From Bacteroidota bacterium (GTDB taxonomy: Bacteria > Bacteroidota > Bacteroidia > Bacteroidales > Lentimicrobiaceae), in assembly GCA_009773455.1 (NCBI GenBank), contig WSXU01000014.1, forward strand, positions 100,530 to 164,529: DNA of 64,000 nucleotides, in the 5' to 3' direction. This document shows positions 46,316 through 54,424 of this stretch, piece after piece. The notes beneath the pieces were generated by a model. It saw nothing but the letters and a program-made list of their open reading frames with translations, was not told the DNA's origin and made no database searches. The position numbers and the translations under genes are program-made. Positions within the stretch are counted from its first letter, which is position 1. The number at the start of each line of letters is the position of its first letter.

Positions 46316-48088
46316 TTACTCAACAGTCTTGATCTCCTTGCTTTTGTCAAAATAATGGGTGTGAAGCAGGTGATGCGACTTTTCACTCAGCGGCTTGCCG
46401 AGGAATTCATCATAAAGTTTGATGATGTAAGGGTTCTCATGCGATTTTCGGATGGTCTTTCCGGCATCTTCAGCATATAGCGCACGCTGGCGGGCTTTGA
46501 TCACTGAAGAATCCCCGTGGTGTAGCGGTTGACCGCCACCACCGATACAACCGCCCGGGCATGCCATGATTTCAATGGCATGGAATTCAGATTTACCATC
46601 TTTGATGTCCTGCAGCAGTTTACGGGCATTTCCGAGTCCATGGGCAATGCCAATCTTTATTGGAAGGCCGTCAAAATCAATGGTCGCTTCCCTGATGTAC
46701 TCCATTCCGCGCAATTCCTCAAAAGAGATTTTCTGAAGTTTCTTGCCCGTATAGACTTCGTAAGCCGTGCGGCAGGCGGCTTCAATAACGCCCCCCGTGG
46801 TTCCGAAAATAACAGCGGCTCCTGTCGATTCGCCTAAAGGATGATCAAAATCTTCTTCCGGCAATTCGTTGAATTCAATGTTCGACTGCTTGATCAGGTG
46901 CGAAAGTTCCCTTGTTGAAATGGAGAAATCAACATCAGGATTACCATCGGTGGCAAATTCATCACGCTGACATTCGTATTTCTTAGCCAGGCATGGCATA
47001 ATCGAAACAACAACAAGATTTTCGCGTTTCACCCCGATTTTATCAGCGAAATAGGTTTTTGCTATGGCGCCGAACATTTGCTGCGGGCTGCGGGCCGTTG
47101 AAGGAATGTCCATCATTTCAGGGAACTGGTGTTCGAAGAAATTAACCCATCCCGGACAACAGGAGGTAAGAATCGGTAGTGGTACATTTTTATCACCATT
47201 CAGATGGCGGGTCAGACGGTCAAGCAATTCCGTGCCCTCCTCCATAATGGTAAGGTCGGCAGCAAAGTCGGTATCAAATACGTAGTCAAAACCAAGTCTG
47301 CGCAGTGCTGCAGCCATTTTACCCGTAACAAGGGTGCCGGCTTCCAGTCCGAATTCCTCACCCAGTGCGGCTCTAACAGCCGGAGCGGCCTGAACCACCA
47401 CTGTTTTGGTAGGATCAGCCAGTGCCCTGATGACCGAATTGGTGTGGTCAACTTCGGTTAACGCGCCTGTCGGACAAACTGCCACACATTGTCCACAATA
47501 AGTACAAACGCTGTGGTCAAGGTTCATTTCAAAGGCAGGAGCCACCACCGACATAAAACCACGGTTTACCGCTGAGAGTACACCTACCGTCTGTACATCG
47601 TTGCACATCATTTCACAGCGCCGGCACATAATGCATTTGTCGATATCGCGGATGATGGCAGGGGAGGTGTCTTCGCGATAAGTTGACTGTTCACCTTCAT
47701 AGTGTATTTTCCTTACCCCGAATTCCTGTGCCATAGACTGAAGCTCACAGTTTCCGTTTTTAGCACAGATCAGGCAATCGGTCGGGTGGTCGGAAAGGAT
47801 GAGTTCAAGAACCGTTTTTCTTGAATTCAGTACCCTGATGTTGTGGGTGTTTACCACCATCCCTTCGGTACATTCAGTAACACAGGCAGGGGCAAGGTTA
47901 CGGCGTCCTTCCACTTCAACCACACAAACGCGGCAACCGGCCGGTTTGTTTTCAATGTTCAGGTCGTGCAGGTGCAGGTAGCAGAGGGTCGGGATATGTA
48001 TACCCGCTTCCCTGGCAGCTTTGAGGATGGTAGTTCCTTTGGCTACCTCAACAACCTTATTATCTATTTTAAGTTTTATCGTTTCCAT
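46316..48088 (-). CDS. hydA: [FeFe] hydrogenase catalytic subunit HydA (copy 1)
   Basis: A 590-residue protein. From the N-terminus it has a plant-type [2Fe-2S] domain (PTLCYLH..., AGCRVCVVEV), a His-liganded [4Fe-4S] site (DHPTDCLICAKNGNC), and two [4Fe-4S] clusters (CIMCRRCEMMC, CTYCGQCVAVC). The H-cluster domain follows with L1 TSCCPGW, L2 MPCLAKK and L3 EIMACPGGCIGGGG, all intact. A small C-terminal SSU-like segment ends the chain. This is the M3-type layout of trimeric or tetrameric NAD-linked and bifurcating enzymes. It reduces protons or oxidises H2 at the H-cluster. The HydE/F/G maturases are not in the window. Confidence 0.97.
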   Translation of the reverse strand: METIKLKIDNKVVEVAKGTTILKAAREAGIHIPTLCYLHLHDLNIENKPAGCRVCVVEVEGRRNLAPACVTECTEGMVVNTHNIRVLNSRKTVLELILSDHPTDCLICAKNGNCELQSMAQEFGVRKIHYEGEQSTYREDTSPAIIRDIDKCIMCRRCEMMCNDVQTVGVLSAVNRGFMSVVAPAFEMNLDHSVCTYCGQCVAVCPTGALTEVDHTNSVIRALADPTKTVVVQAAPAVRAALGEEFGLEAGTLVTGKMAAALRRLGFDYVFDTDFAADLTIMEEGTELLDRLTRHLNGDKNVPLPILTSCCPGWVNFFEHQFPEMMDIPSTARSPQQMFGAIAKTYFADKIGVKRENLVVVSIMPCLAKKYECQRDEFATDGNPDVDFSISTRELSHLIKQSNIEFNELPEEDFDHPLGESTGAAVIFGTTGGVIEAACRTAYEVYTGKKLQKISFEELRGMEYIREATIDFDGLPIKIGIAHGLGNARKLLQDIKDGKSEFHAIEIMACPGGCIGGGGQPLHHGDSSVIKARQRALYAEDAGKTIRKSHENPYIIKLYDEFLGKPLSEKSHHLLHTHYFDKSKEIKTVE

Positions 48089-48106
48089 TTTCTTCTTCCG
48101 GTTTAA

Positions 48107-49900
48107 TTATTTGATAAACACTGCATTGAACTTGCACTTTTCGAGGCAGGCTCCACATTTGATACAGGTGGTCTGGTCGATCACATGTACACCCTTGCGT
48201 TCACCCGAAATGGCATTAACAGGGCAATTGCGTGCACAGGCGGTACAGCCGACGCAATTCTCTGCTTCAATTACATACTGGAGCAATGCTTTGCACTGTC
48301 CTGACCGGCATTTCTTGTCAGTAACATGCTCAATGTATTCATCCCAGAAGTTTTCAATAGTAGAAAGAACAGGATTGGGAGAAGTCTGTCCCAGTCCGCA
48401 GAGCGCCGTGTCTTTGATCACCTGACTCAGGTTTCTGAGACGGTCGATATCTTCACGCGTTCCGTTGCCCTTCGTAAGTTTGTCAAGAATTTCATAAAGG
48501 CGCTTATTCCCTATGCGGCAGGGCGCACACTTTCCACAGGATTCCTCAACGGTAAAGTCAAGATAAAACTTCGCTATGGAAACCATACAGTCGTCTTCAT
48601 CCATCACAATCATACCACCTGAACCCATCATAGAACCGGCAGCAATCAGGTTGTCATAGTCGATGGGTGAATCCAGGTGTTTCTCGGTCAGACATCCGCC
48701 CGAAGGTCCGCCGGTCTGCACGGCTTTAAACTTTTTACCATCCTTGATACCGCCGCCGATCTCATAAATAACCTCGCGAAGCGTAGTTCCCATGGGAACC
48801 TCAATCAGACCAACATTGTTGATTTTCCCGGCGAGGGCAAATACCTTGGTGCCCTTCGATTTTTCGGTTCCGATGCTGGCAAACCAGGCTGCACCTTTGT
48901 TGATGATTACCGGGACATTGGCAAAGGTTTCAACATTGTTGACATTGGTTGGTTTTTCAAAATATCCTGAAACCGATGGAAACGGCGGTTTCACGGTGGG
49001 CTCTCCGCGTAAACCTTCCATGGAATGAATCAGGGCTGTTTCTTCCCCGCAGACAAACGCACCGGCTCCGTAGCGCAGTTCAATATCAAAAGCAAAGTCG
49101 GTTCCAAGAATTCCGTTGCCAAGCAGGCCATATTCACGGGCCTGGGCGATGGCTGTTTTTAAACGATCGATGGCCAGCGGGTATTCGGCCCGGATGTATA
49201 CCAGTCCGATAGAAGCGCCTATGCAGTAACCGCAGATGGCCATGGCTTCAATCACAGAATGGGGGTCGCCTTCAAGAATCGAACGGTCCATGAATGCTCC
49301 GGGGTCTCCTTCGTCGGCGTTGCATACCACATATTTAACATCGGAAACGGATTTACTGGTAATTTCCCATTTCAATCCCGTAGAGAAACCTCCGCCTCCA
49401 CGTCCGCGCAGACCCGATTTCTTCATCTCTTCAATGACCTGCTGAGGGGTCATTTCGGTGAGGCACTTTGCCAGTGCTTCATAACCATCGCGGGAAATGT
49501 ATTCATCAATGTTTTCAGGGTCAATAAAACCACAGTTGCGTAGCGCAATCCTGATCTGTTTTTTATAGAATCCCATGTGTTTCGAATCGGCAATATGCTC
49601 CTTGTTTTCAGGATCCTGGTAAAGCAACCGGTTCACCTTACGGCCTTTGATGATGTGCTCTTCAATGATTTCCCTGGCATCGGCCGGTGTTACCTGGGTA
49701 TAGAAAGTGTTGTCGGGCATGATCTTGACAATGGGTCCCTTTTCGCAAAAACCGAAACAACCGGTCGCAATCACCTGTATCTCTTTGTCAAGTCCCTTGT
49801 CGGCAACGATGGCTTTCAGATGGCTGAGCAATGATTCGCTTTCCGAAGCATGGCAGCCGGTTCCACCGCATACCAGAATGTGCATTTTATATTTTGCCAT
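48107..49900 (-). CDS. hydB: [FeFe] hydrogenase NuoF-like subunit HydB with extra Fe-S domains
   Basis: A 597-residue protein. An N-terminal thioredoxin-like [2Fe-2S] domain (CGGTGCHASESE, GCFGFCEKGP) precedes the NuoF core: GRGGGGFSTGLKWE for FMN, NADEGDPGAFMDRS for NADH, and the [4Fe-4S] motif ESCGKCAPCRIG with CGLGQT. Two C-terminal [4Fe-4S] clusters follow (CVGCTACARNC, CIKCGACLEKC). This full set of clusters is what electron-bifurcating HydB subunits carry, so ferredoxin and NADH could both be used. A strong Shine-Dalgarno (TAGGGAGGAAC) precedes the ATG, unusual for this phylum. Confidence 0.95.
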   Translation of the reverse strand: MAKYKMHILVCGGTGCHASESESLLSHLKAIVADKGLDKEIQVIATGCFGFCEKGPIVKIMPDNTFYTQVTPADAREIIEEHIIKGRKVNRLLYQDPENKEHIADSKHMGFYKKQIRIALRNCGFIDPENIDEYISRDGYEALAKCLTEMTPQQVIEEMKKSGLRGRGGGGFSTGLKWEITSKSVSDVKYVVCNADEGDPGAFMDRSILEGDPHSVIEAMAICGYCIGASIGLVYIRAEYPLAIDRLKTAIAQAREYGLLGNGILGTDFAFDIELRYGAGAFVCGEETALIHSMEGLRGEPTVKPPFPSVSGYFEKPTNVNNVETFANVPVIINKGAAWFASIGTEKSKGTKVFALAGKINNVGLIEVPMGTTLREVIYEIGGGIKDGKKFKAVQTGGPSGGCLTEKHLDSPIDYDNLIAAGSMMGSGGMIVMDEDDCMVSIAKFYLDFTVEESCGKCAPCRIGNKRLYEILDKLTKGNGTREDIDRLRNLSQVIKDTALCGLGQTSPNPVLSTIENFWDEYIEHVTDKKCRSGQCKALLQYVIEAENCVGCTACARNCPVNAISGERKGVHVIDQTTCIKCGACLEKCKFNAVFIK

Positions 49901-49912
49901 TACTGTTCCTCC

Positions 49913-50311
49913 CTATTTTTTTTCGATGGTTTCGTAATTTACCGGGATGATCCCATCAACCAGTTCGCCGTTCTTAATGTACTTTTCAATGATGTCATCC
50001 GCTTTTTTTGTGTCGACATAACCGTATACAACCGGAGAATGACCCGGTAGGGTGATCTCAACGGTCGGCTCAGCGAAACAATAGCCCATGCAACCGGTCT
50101 GGGTGACAACTGCCTGAATGTTTCTCTTCTCAAATTCTTCAATAAAAAAGTCCATGACCTGTTTTGCACCGGAAGCAATTCCGCAGGTTGCCATAGCTAC
50201 TTTGACCTGCACAAGGCTTTCAGGGTTGTTGCTGTTTTCTCTCAGGCTCATTCTACCCTGCAGTTCTTCCTTGATTTTCCGCAGGTCTGCCAGTGATTTG
50301 ACTTGTCCCAT
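49913..50311 (-). CDS. Thioredoxin-like [2Fe-2S] ferredoxin, HndB-type
   Basis: A 132-residue protein with the [2Fe-2S] thioredoxin-like fold: ATCGIASGAKQV at the first Cys and GCMGYCFAEPTVEI with two further cysteines. The N-terminal ~35 residues form a helix (SLADLRKIKEELQGRMSLRE). It matches the small subunit found in tetrameric NADP-reducing hydrogenases and some HydABC operons. It is probably an electron relay within the complex encoded by the next genes. It ends 12 bp before hydB. Confidence 0.88.
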   Translation of the reverse strand: MGQVKSLADLRKIKEELQGRMSLRENSNNPESLVQVKVAMATCGIASGAKQVMDFFIEEFEKRNIQAVVTQTGCMGYCFAEPTVEITLPGHSPVVYGYVDTKKADDIIEKYIKNGELVDGIIPVNYETIEKK

Positions 50312-50371
50312 GTTTTTGATAAATTTTACTTTTGTTTGGTATTTGTGTGTTGAAACTTGTATTTCGTGTGT

Positions 50372-50920
50372 TTAACCTGCAATACTGATTTCCTGCAGAT
50401 TTTCACGGATCATTTCTTTCAGAAACCGGATAACCCCAGCTTCACTGATGGGCATTCCTTCAAGCATGGCATTGACCTCCCTGGTGTCGAATGTAAAGGT
50501 ATCTTTTTCAGTGATATGACAGTAAATAAATCGGATTTTCAGATTCGCTGCAGCCAGCAGAACCATGGTTCCTGCAATGTCGCCAAGCGGAGGTCTGTCA
50601 ATGTTTTTAAGACTGAAAAATGCCGTAACCCTTGTGCCTTTATCAGGTTCACTCTTTATCTCCAGTGATCCGCCGGTTCGCTCGGCATTCTGTTTCAGCA
50701 ACGGAAGTCCAAGTCCCACTTTACGCGTAGTTCTGCCTGTAACATAAGGATCCGTTACTTTTGCGGCATATTCTGCAGTCATCCCTTTTCCATTGTCAGA
50801 TATTACAATCCTGTATAGATCTGTAATGCGGTTTTCGGAAATTTCCACTTCGATGGTTCCGGCACCTGCCGAAATTGAATTCTGGGCAATATCCATGATA
50901 TGCATCGAAAGGTCTTTCAT
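50372..50920 (-). CDS. HATPase-domain regulatory protein of the hydrogenase operon
   Basis: A 182-residue protein. The first ~105 residues are a GHKL ATPase: N-box DIAQNSISAGA, G1 ISDNGKGM, G2 VGLGLPLLKQNAE, and GTRVTAFF. No phospho-acceptor His domain is present, so it resembles an anti-sigma or serine-kinase type ATPase more than a sensor kinase. The remaining 75 residues are unassigned. It overlaps the PHP gene by 4 bp (ATGA). Its ATG is preceded by GGGAGGTGATC, a near-perfect Shine-Dalgarno. Similar genes are known next to hydABC in Thermotogales and Clostridia. Confidence 0.85.
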   Translation of the reverse strand: MKDLSMHIMDIAQNSISAGAGTIEVEISENRITDLYRIVISDNGKGMTAEYAAKVTDPYVTGRTTRKVGLGLPLLKQNAERTGGSLEIKSEPDKGTRVTAFFSLKNIDRPPLGDIAGTMVLLAAANLKIRFIYCHITEKDTFTFDTREVNAMLEGMPISEAGVIRFLKEMIRENLQEISIAG

Positions 50921-51657
50921 TGTCTGATCACCTCCCTTCCTCCGGCATTTCGAAGTGCCATTGCGAATTCTTTGAATGAAGTGTTTTCCATTTGTATCCG
51001 CGTAAAAGCTTCACCAATCTTTTCAGGCTGATGGGCATCCGAACTTCGTATGATCGATGCCTCTTTGAGGTAGGGCCAGCTTTTCAGAAACGATGACGTA
51101 TCCTGGTGTTTTGTCAGTTCGAGAGCATCAAATTTCAGATCAGGGGGAATAAATCCAAGCTGACTGATCAGGCTGTATTTCGAACGGTTTACATGGGCAG
51201 GAATAAACAATCCCCCGAGCCGGTGTACCTCTTTTTCAACCTGATCAATGCTTTTACCAATGGCAGAGATCAGAAGCTTTTCCTCTTCATAAACAATTTC
51301 TTCCTGCTCATTGACCACTACCTGGTATCCGAACAATCCCGTATCATTCTTAATGTCAGGGAGGTTGGCATCTAGGAAAAGCTGAAATTCATCCAGTTTC
51401 TCAAAATTTTCAAAGAACGCGAGGCAGTGCACTTCTTCCCTGGTCGTTACTTCGGCTCCGGAATAAACGGTGAGGCCTGCCTTTTTTGCCTCATTAATAA
51501 CTACACGGCATTGACGTGTTGAATTGTGATCTGTGATTCCAATGATGTCAAGTTTTTTCTCTAATGCCGCCTTCACAATGGCCGCCGGGCTCATTTCAAG
51601 ACTTCCGCAGGGCGAAAGTACGGTATGAACGTGCAGATCAGCCTTAAAAACCTTCAT
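50917..51657 (-). CDS. PHP-domain metal-dependent phosphoesterase
   Basis: 246 residues from ATG 51655-51657 (MKVFKADLHVHTVLSPCG). A longer frame starting at 51786 would overlap the upstream gene and has no family likeness. Metal ligands of the PHP fold are all present: DLHVHT, GITDHNST, an HCLAF segment, PAHVNRSK and RSSDAHQPEKIG. It is predicted to hydrolyse a phosphate ester, such as nucleoside 3',5'-bisphosphate, or to act on a signal compound. It is the middle gene of the sensory block and overlaps the next gene by 4 bp. Confidence 0.85.
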   Translation of the reverse strand: MKVFKADLHVHTVLSPCGSLEMSPAAIVKAALEKKLDIIGITDHNSTRQCRVVINEAKKAGLTVYSGAEVTTREEVHCLAFFENFEKLDEFQLFLDANLPDIKNDTGLFGYQVVVNEQEEIVYEEEKLLISAIGKSIDQVEKEVHRLGGLFIPAHVNRSKYSLISQLGFIPPDLKFDALELTKHQDTSSFLKSWPYLKEASIIRSSDAHQPEKIGEAFTRIQMENTSFKEFAMALRNAGGREVIRQ

Positions 51658-51670
51658 CAGCAATTCATTT

Positions 51671-52006
51671 TTATTTTTGAAGCATTCCGTACAGTTTTCC
51701 GCTGATGGTAAATGCTTCTTCACTGGTTCCAAGTACAGGGATGCCTTCTTCATTGCTCTGGGCAGCCATATCTTCTTCGGGCTCAAATCCTTTCACCAGG
51801 ATTACAGCTGAAAGATCCTTCAGTGAAGCAATGGCCATCACGTTTTTATGTGTCTGAAGCGTAATCCAGGCATTGCCGGCATCGGCATGACCCATAACAT
51901 CACTAAGCAGGTCTGAAGTGTATCCGTTGGTTACTTCATTGTTCAGGCCTTCTTTTCCACTGAAAACTTTCAGGTTTAACTTTTCGACAATTTCAGTTAC
52001 TTTCAT
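51671..52006 (-). CDS. DRTGG-domain protein
   Basis: A 111-residue protein beginning VTEIVEKLNLKVFSGKEGLN, followed by NGYTSDLLSDVMGHADAGNAWITLQTHKNVMAIASLKD. This matches the DRTGG domain, also found in phosphotransacetylases and with CBS proteins, where it may bind nucleotides. It is the paralogue of the protein at 53815-54159. It lies 1 bp downstream of the HydS-like gene and precedes the PHP gene. The role in hydrogenase regulation is inferred from context. Confidence 0.8.
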   Translation of the reverse strand: MKVTEIVEKLNLKVFSGKEGLNNEVTNGYTSDLLSDVMGHADAGNAWITLQTHKNVMAIASLKDLSAVILVKGFEPEEDMAAQSNEEGIPVLGTSEEAFTISGKLYGMLQK

Positions 52007-52007
52007 T

Positions 52008-53384
52008 TCAGATTCCTTTAATATCCCTGTATTTATTTGTTTTCCCGAAACCCCAGATACTCTGCATCACCTCAACACTGTCATCCAGGCTCATTTCGCC
52101 TTTCTGTTCCATGATCTTCTGGATGAAAATACATTGCTGTATACTCCCTTCTCCCTGGGCAATATCCTGGGCCAGCGACTGGCAGGTAGGAGCTCCGCAA
52201 ATGCCGCAGTCTACCATGGGCAGCAGCTGCATAATGCGGTTTACTTTCTCCATTTTTTTCATGGCTTCGGCCATGTTTTCATCCAGCTTGAGGATCGACC
52301 TGGGTTTGATTGGGTCGATTGAAATTCTTTCATTCAGGTATTCAGACTCACTGGTAATTTTTCTGAATGCATCCGGGTGGGCGGGTTCGTCATTTTCGTG
52401 ATAGGAATCGGCGTGGTTTCTGAGCCTTTCAACAGACAGAAAGCGGTTGCTGGTGGTCAGTACACCCCCGGCACAGCTTTCGTCACAAGCCCGTAATTCC
52501 AGGAAATCAATGTCTGTGATTTCTTCATTTTCTATTTTCTCAAGAAATTCAATCACATTGTGGATCTCGTCAATGGCAAGGCAGCGTCCGCCGACCTGAC
52601 CTGCTTCGCCGTTGGTGAGTGACCAACAGGTGGCTTTACCCGAAAGCTTACCTGAGACGGGAATAGCACAGGATTGTCCGTTCTGTTGTTTTACCTTGCG
52701 GTAGACTTTATTGAAAAGAAAATCCATGTTGATCACCCCTGCGATCGGGGAAGTGGATTCACCCACAGGATCTTTGATTGCTGCAATTTTTGCCGCACAG
52801 GGCGTAACATAGAATATGCCGATCTCTTCGGCAGGGATTCCCAGGGTGAGTAGTTCTTTTTTCAGGAAATGGGCCGAAATATCCAGCGGGGGTTTCAGAC
52901 GGATGATGTTGTCGACCAGCGCAGGAAATTTAACCTGGATCAAACGGATGATCGCCGGACAAAAGGAGGAGATCAGCGGTTTGTTTTCCGAATGACTTTC
53001 TGTATAGTCGTTGATTGCCCTGGAGAGTATTTCGACGCCGTTCTCTACTTCATAAATATGGGTAAATCCCAATTCCAGCATTACGCTGTGTATCTGACGC
53101 AGTGAGATGTCTTCAGGGAACTGACCTGTAAATACAGCTGGAACAAGTGCAACACGGTATTTATAGTCAAAGATGTGGTTGAAGTCATCATGATCAATGA
53201 TAATGGCACTTACAGGGCAAACCCTGAAGCATTCACCGCAATCAACACAACGGTCACCAAACAGAACTGATTTACCGTTTCTTACCCTTATAGCCTCAGT
53301 AGGACACACAACCATGCAATGAGAACATCCGATGCACAGATCTTCACGGATTTTGAGTGCATGATGAAAATTGCCGGTTTCCAT
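52008..53384 (-). CDS. HydS-like [FeFe] hydrogenase homologue with altered active site, putative redox/H2 sensor
   Basis: A 458-residue protein. An N-terminal 2x[4Fe-4S] domain (CIGCSHCMVVC, CVDCGECFRVC) precedes a hydrogenase large-subunit domain. L1 reads SSFCPAI, keeping the cluster-ligand Cys but with Phe in place of the proton-relay Cys. L2 is TPCAAK (Met lost). L3 is ELRACDESCAGG, with the CxxxC pair kept. A C-terminal four-Cys Fe-S domain (DCGICGAPTC ... QQC) follows, as in RnfB and CODH. No PAS domain is present. The intact ligands but altered proton path suggest slow turnover and a sensory role. The anti-sigma-like and HATPase neighbours support signalling. Confidence 0.87.
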   Translation of the reverse strand: METGNFHHALKIREDLCIGCSHCMVVCPTEAIRVRNGKSVLFGDRCVDCGECFRVCPVSAIIIDHDDFNHIFDYKYRVALVPAVFTGQFPEDISLRQIHSVMLELGFTHIYEVENGVEILSRAINDYTESHSENKPLISSFCPAIIRLIQVKFPALVDNIIRLKPPLDISAHFLKKELLTLGIPAEEIGIFYVTPCAAKIAAIKDPVGESTSPIAGVINMDFLFNKVYRKVKQQNGQSCAIPVSGKLSGKATCWSLTNGEAGQVGGRCLAIDEIHNVIEFLEKIENEEITDIDFLELRACDESCAGGVLTTSNRFLSVERLRNHADSYHENDEPAHPDAFRKITSESEYLNERISIDPIKPRSILKLDENMAEAMKKMEKVNRIMQLLPMVDCGICGAPTCQSLAQDIAQGEGSIQQCIFIQKIMEQKGEMSLDDSVEVMQSIWGFGKTNKYRDIKGI

Positions 53385-53393
53385 TGTCTGTCC

Positions 53394-53813
53394 CTATTGG
53401 TTAAGGTATGTTACAAATTCTACAGTGGTCCCTACATTCACTTCTGAAGTGATTTTAAGTTCATCACTGTTGTTCTTAATATTTGGCAGTCCCATTCCAG
53501 CGCCAAATCCCATTTCCCTGACACTGGAGGAGGCTGTTGAATAACCTTTCTGCATGGCAAGCTCTATGTCAGCAATCCCCGGGCCCTGATCGACCAGTTT
53601 AATCCCGATTTTTTCAGTATCAATGTCAATGAAAATATCGCCCTGAAATGCATGGGCAACAACATTCACTTCCGCTTCATACAATGCCACGACAATCCGT
53701 TTAATAATCTTCGGATCAACATTCAGTTGTTTCAGAATCTTCTTCAACTGACTGGAAGCAGCACCTGCTTTGGTGAAATTGCCACCTTCAACATGAAACT
53801 CAAAATGCATCAT
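53394..53813 (-). CDS. Anti-sigma/serine-kinase type HATPase (RsbW-like)
   Basis: A 139-residue protein made of one GHKL ATPase domain: N-box ALYEAEVNVVAHA, G1 LVDQGPGI, G2 GFGAGMGLPNIKNNSD, then GTTVEFVTYL. RsbW and SpoIIAB proteins bind sigma or anti-anti-sigma partners and phosphorylate serines. Here the partner may be one of the DRTGG proteins or the HydS-like protein. It lies 1 bp from the DRTGG gene upstream and 9 bp from the HydS-like gene downstream, so the genes are translationally linked. Confidence 0.88.
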   Translation of the reverse strand: MMHFEFHVEGGNFTKAGAASSQLKKILKQLNVDPKIIKRIVVALYEAEVNVVAHAFQGDIFIDIDTEKIGIKLVDQGPGIADIELAMQKGYSTASSSVREMGFGAGMGLPNIKNNSDELKITSEVNVGTTVEFVTYLNQ

Positions 53814-53814
53814 T

Positions 53815-54159
53815 TCAATATACCGGCTTCAAACCGGATTTATAAAGTATGCCGCTGGTTTTGAACATGGAGTAGTCACACTCAATCAGTATCATTTCAT
53901 TCTCAGCGGCAAGCCTGATCATCTCATCGGTTGCTTTCTTTTTTCTGACAAAAATTATTTTCGAAATGTCAGACATCTCTGAAGTACGAATGGTCTGTAA
54001 ATTAGCCAGTCCGGTCAGTAACAGCAGATTGTCGGTTTCCACGGTCAGCACATCACTCATCAGATCAGAAGCAAAACAATACTCCACTTCAGCGTCCAAT
54101 AAGGCCTGGCCCGAAACAACCTTTGCATTCAGCAGTTCTACAACCTCTTTTATTTTCAT
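53815..54159 (-). CDS. DRTGG-domain protein, first gene of the sensory operon
   Basis: 114 residues from ATG 54157-54159 (MKIKEVVELLNAKVVSG); six further in-frame residues upstream are less likely. It shares the DRTGG layout with the protein at 51671-52006 (CFASDLMSDVLTVETDNLLLLTGLANLQTIRTSEMSD). It is the first gene after a 265-bp spacer holding a likely promoter and two Rex-like operators. Confidence 0.78.
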   Translation of the reverse strand: MKIKEVVELLNAKVVSGQALLDAEVEYCFASDLMSDVLTVETDNLLLLTGLANLQTIRTSEMSDISKIIFVRKKKATDEMIRLAAENEMILIECDYSMFKTSGILYKSGLKPVY

Positions 54160-54223
54160 TTTTATCAGTTTAAGCACAAGTTAATCAGTGCAGGATCACA
54201 AACAGTTACTTCAAATGGTGCTG

Positions 54224-54255
54224 CAAAAGTAAATAGTATAAAAATACCAAACAAG
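54224..54255 (-). promoter_or_regulatory. Putative promoter of the sensory/hydrogenase operon
   Basis: On the minus strand TACTTTTG (54224-54231) followed by CAG fits the -7 consensus. TTTG words lie 16-20 bp upstream (about 54248-54255). The transcript would begin near 54217 and have a leader of about 60 nt. Confidence 0.5.
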
Positions 54256-54260
54256 TTTTA

Positions 54261-54295
54261 CTGTTAATAAATTCACATTGTGAATATAATAACAA
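54261..54295. promoter_or_regulatory. Two abutting Rex-like operators upstream of the sensory operon
   Basis: CTGTTAA-TAAA-TTCACAT (54261-54278) and TTGTGAA-TATA-ATAACAA (54278-54295) each resemble the 18-bp Rex consensus TTGTTAAnnnnTTAACAA with about two or three departures. The centre also reads as a perfect 15-bp palindrome, ATTCACATTGTGAAT. They lie upstream of the -33 position, so the control mode is uncertain. Confidence 0.5.
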
Positions 54296-54369
54296 GTAAT
54301 TTATTTTTATTCTAATTAACTACAATTAAAGCACTATAAAATAGGACCATAGGCGAAGTTCAATTTATT

Positions 54370-54401
54370 TAAAACAGGAGAGGATGGCTTCAGCCATCCT
54401 C
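54370..54401 (-). terminator. Terminator ending the first hydrogenase operon
   Basis: GAGGATGGC (54380-54388) pairs perfectly with GCCATCCTC (54393-54401) around TTCA. On the minus strand it is followed by TCCTGTTTT. It comes 24 bp after the stop codon of hydA copy 2, so the sensory block starts a new transcript. Confidence 0.75.
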
Positions 54402-54424
54402 CCACAAACCGATATTAATACCAA

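Noticed and set aside
51658..51786. 43-residue N-terminal extension of the PHP protein
   Set aside because: It would overlap the upstream DRTGG gene, and the PHP fold starts directly at MKVFKADLHVHT.
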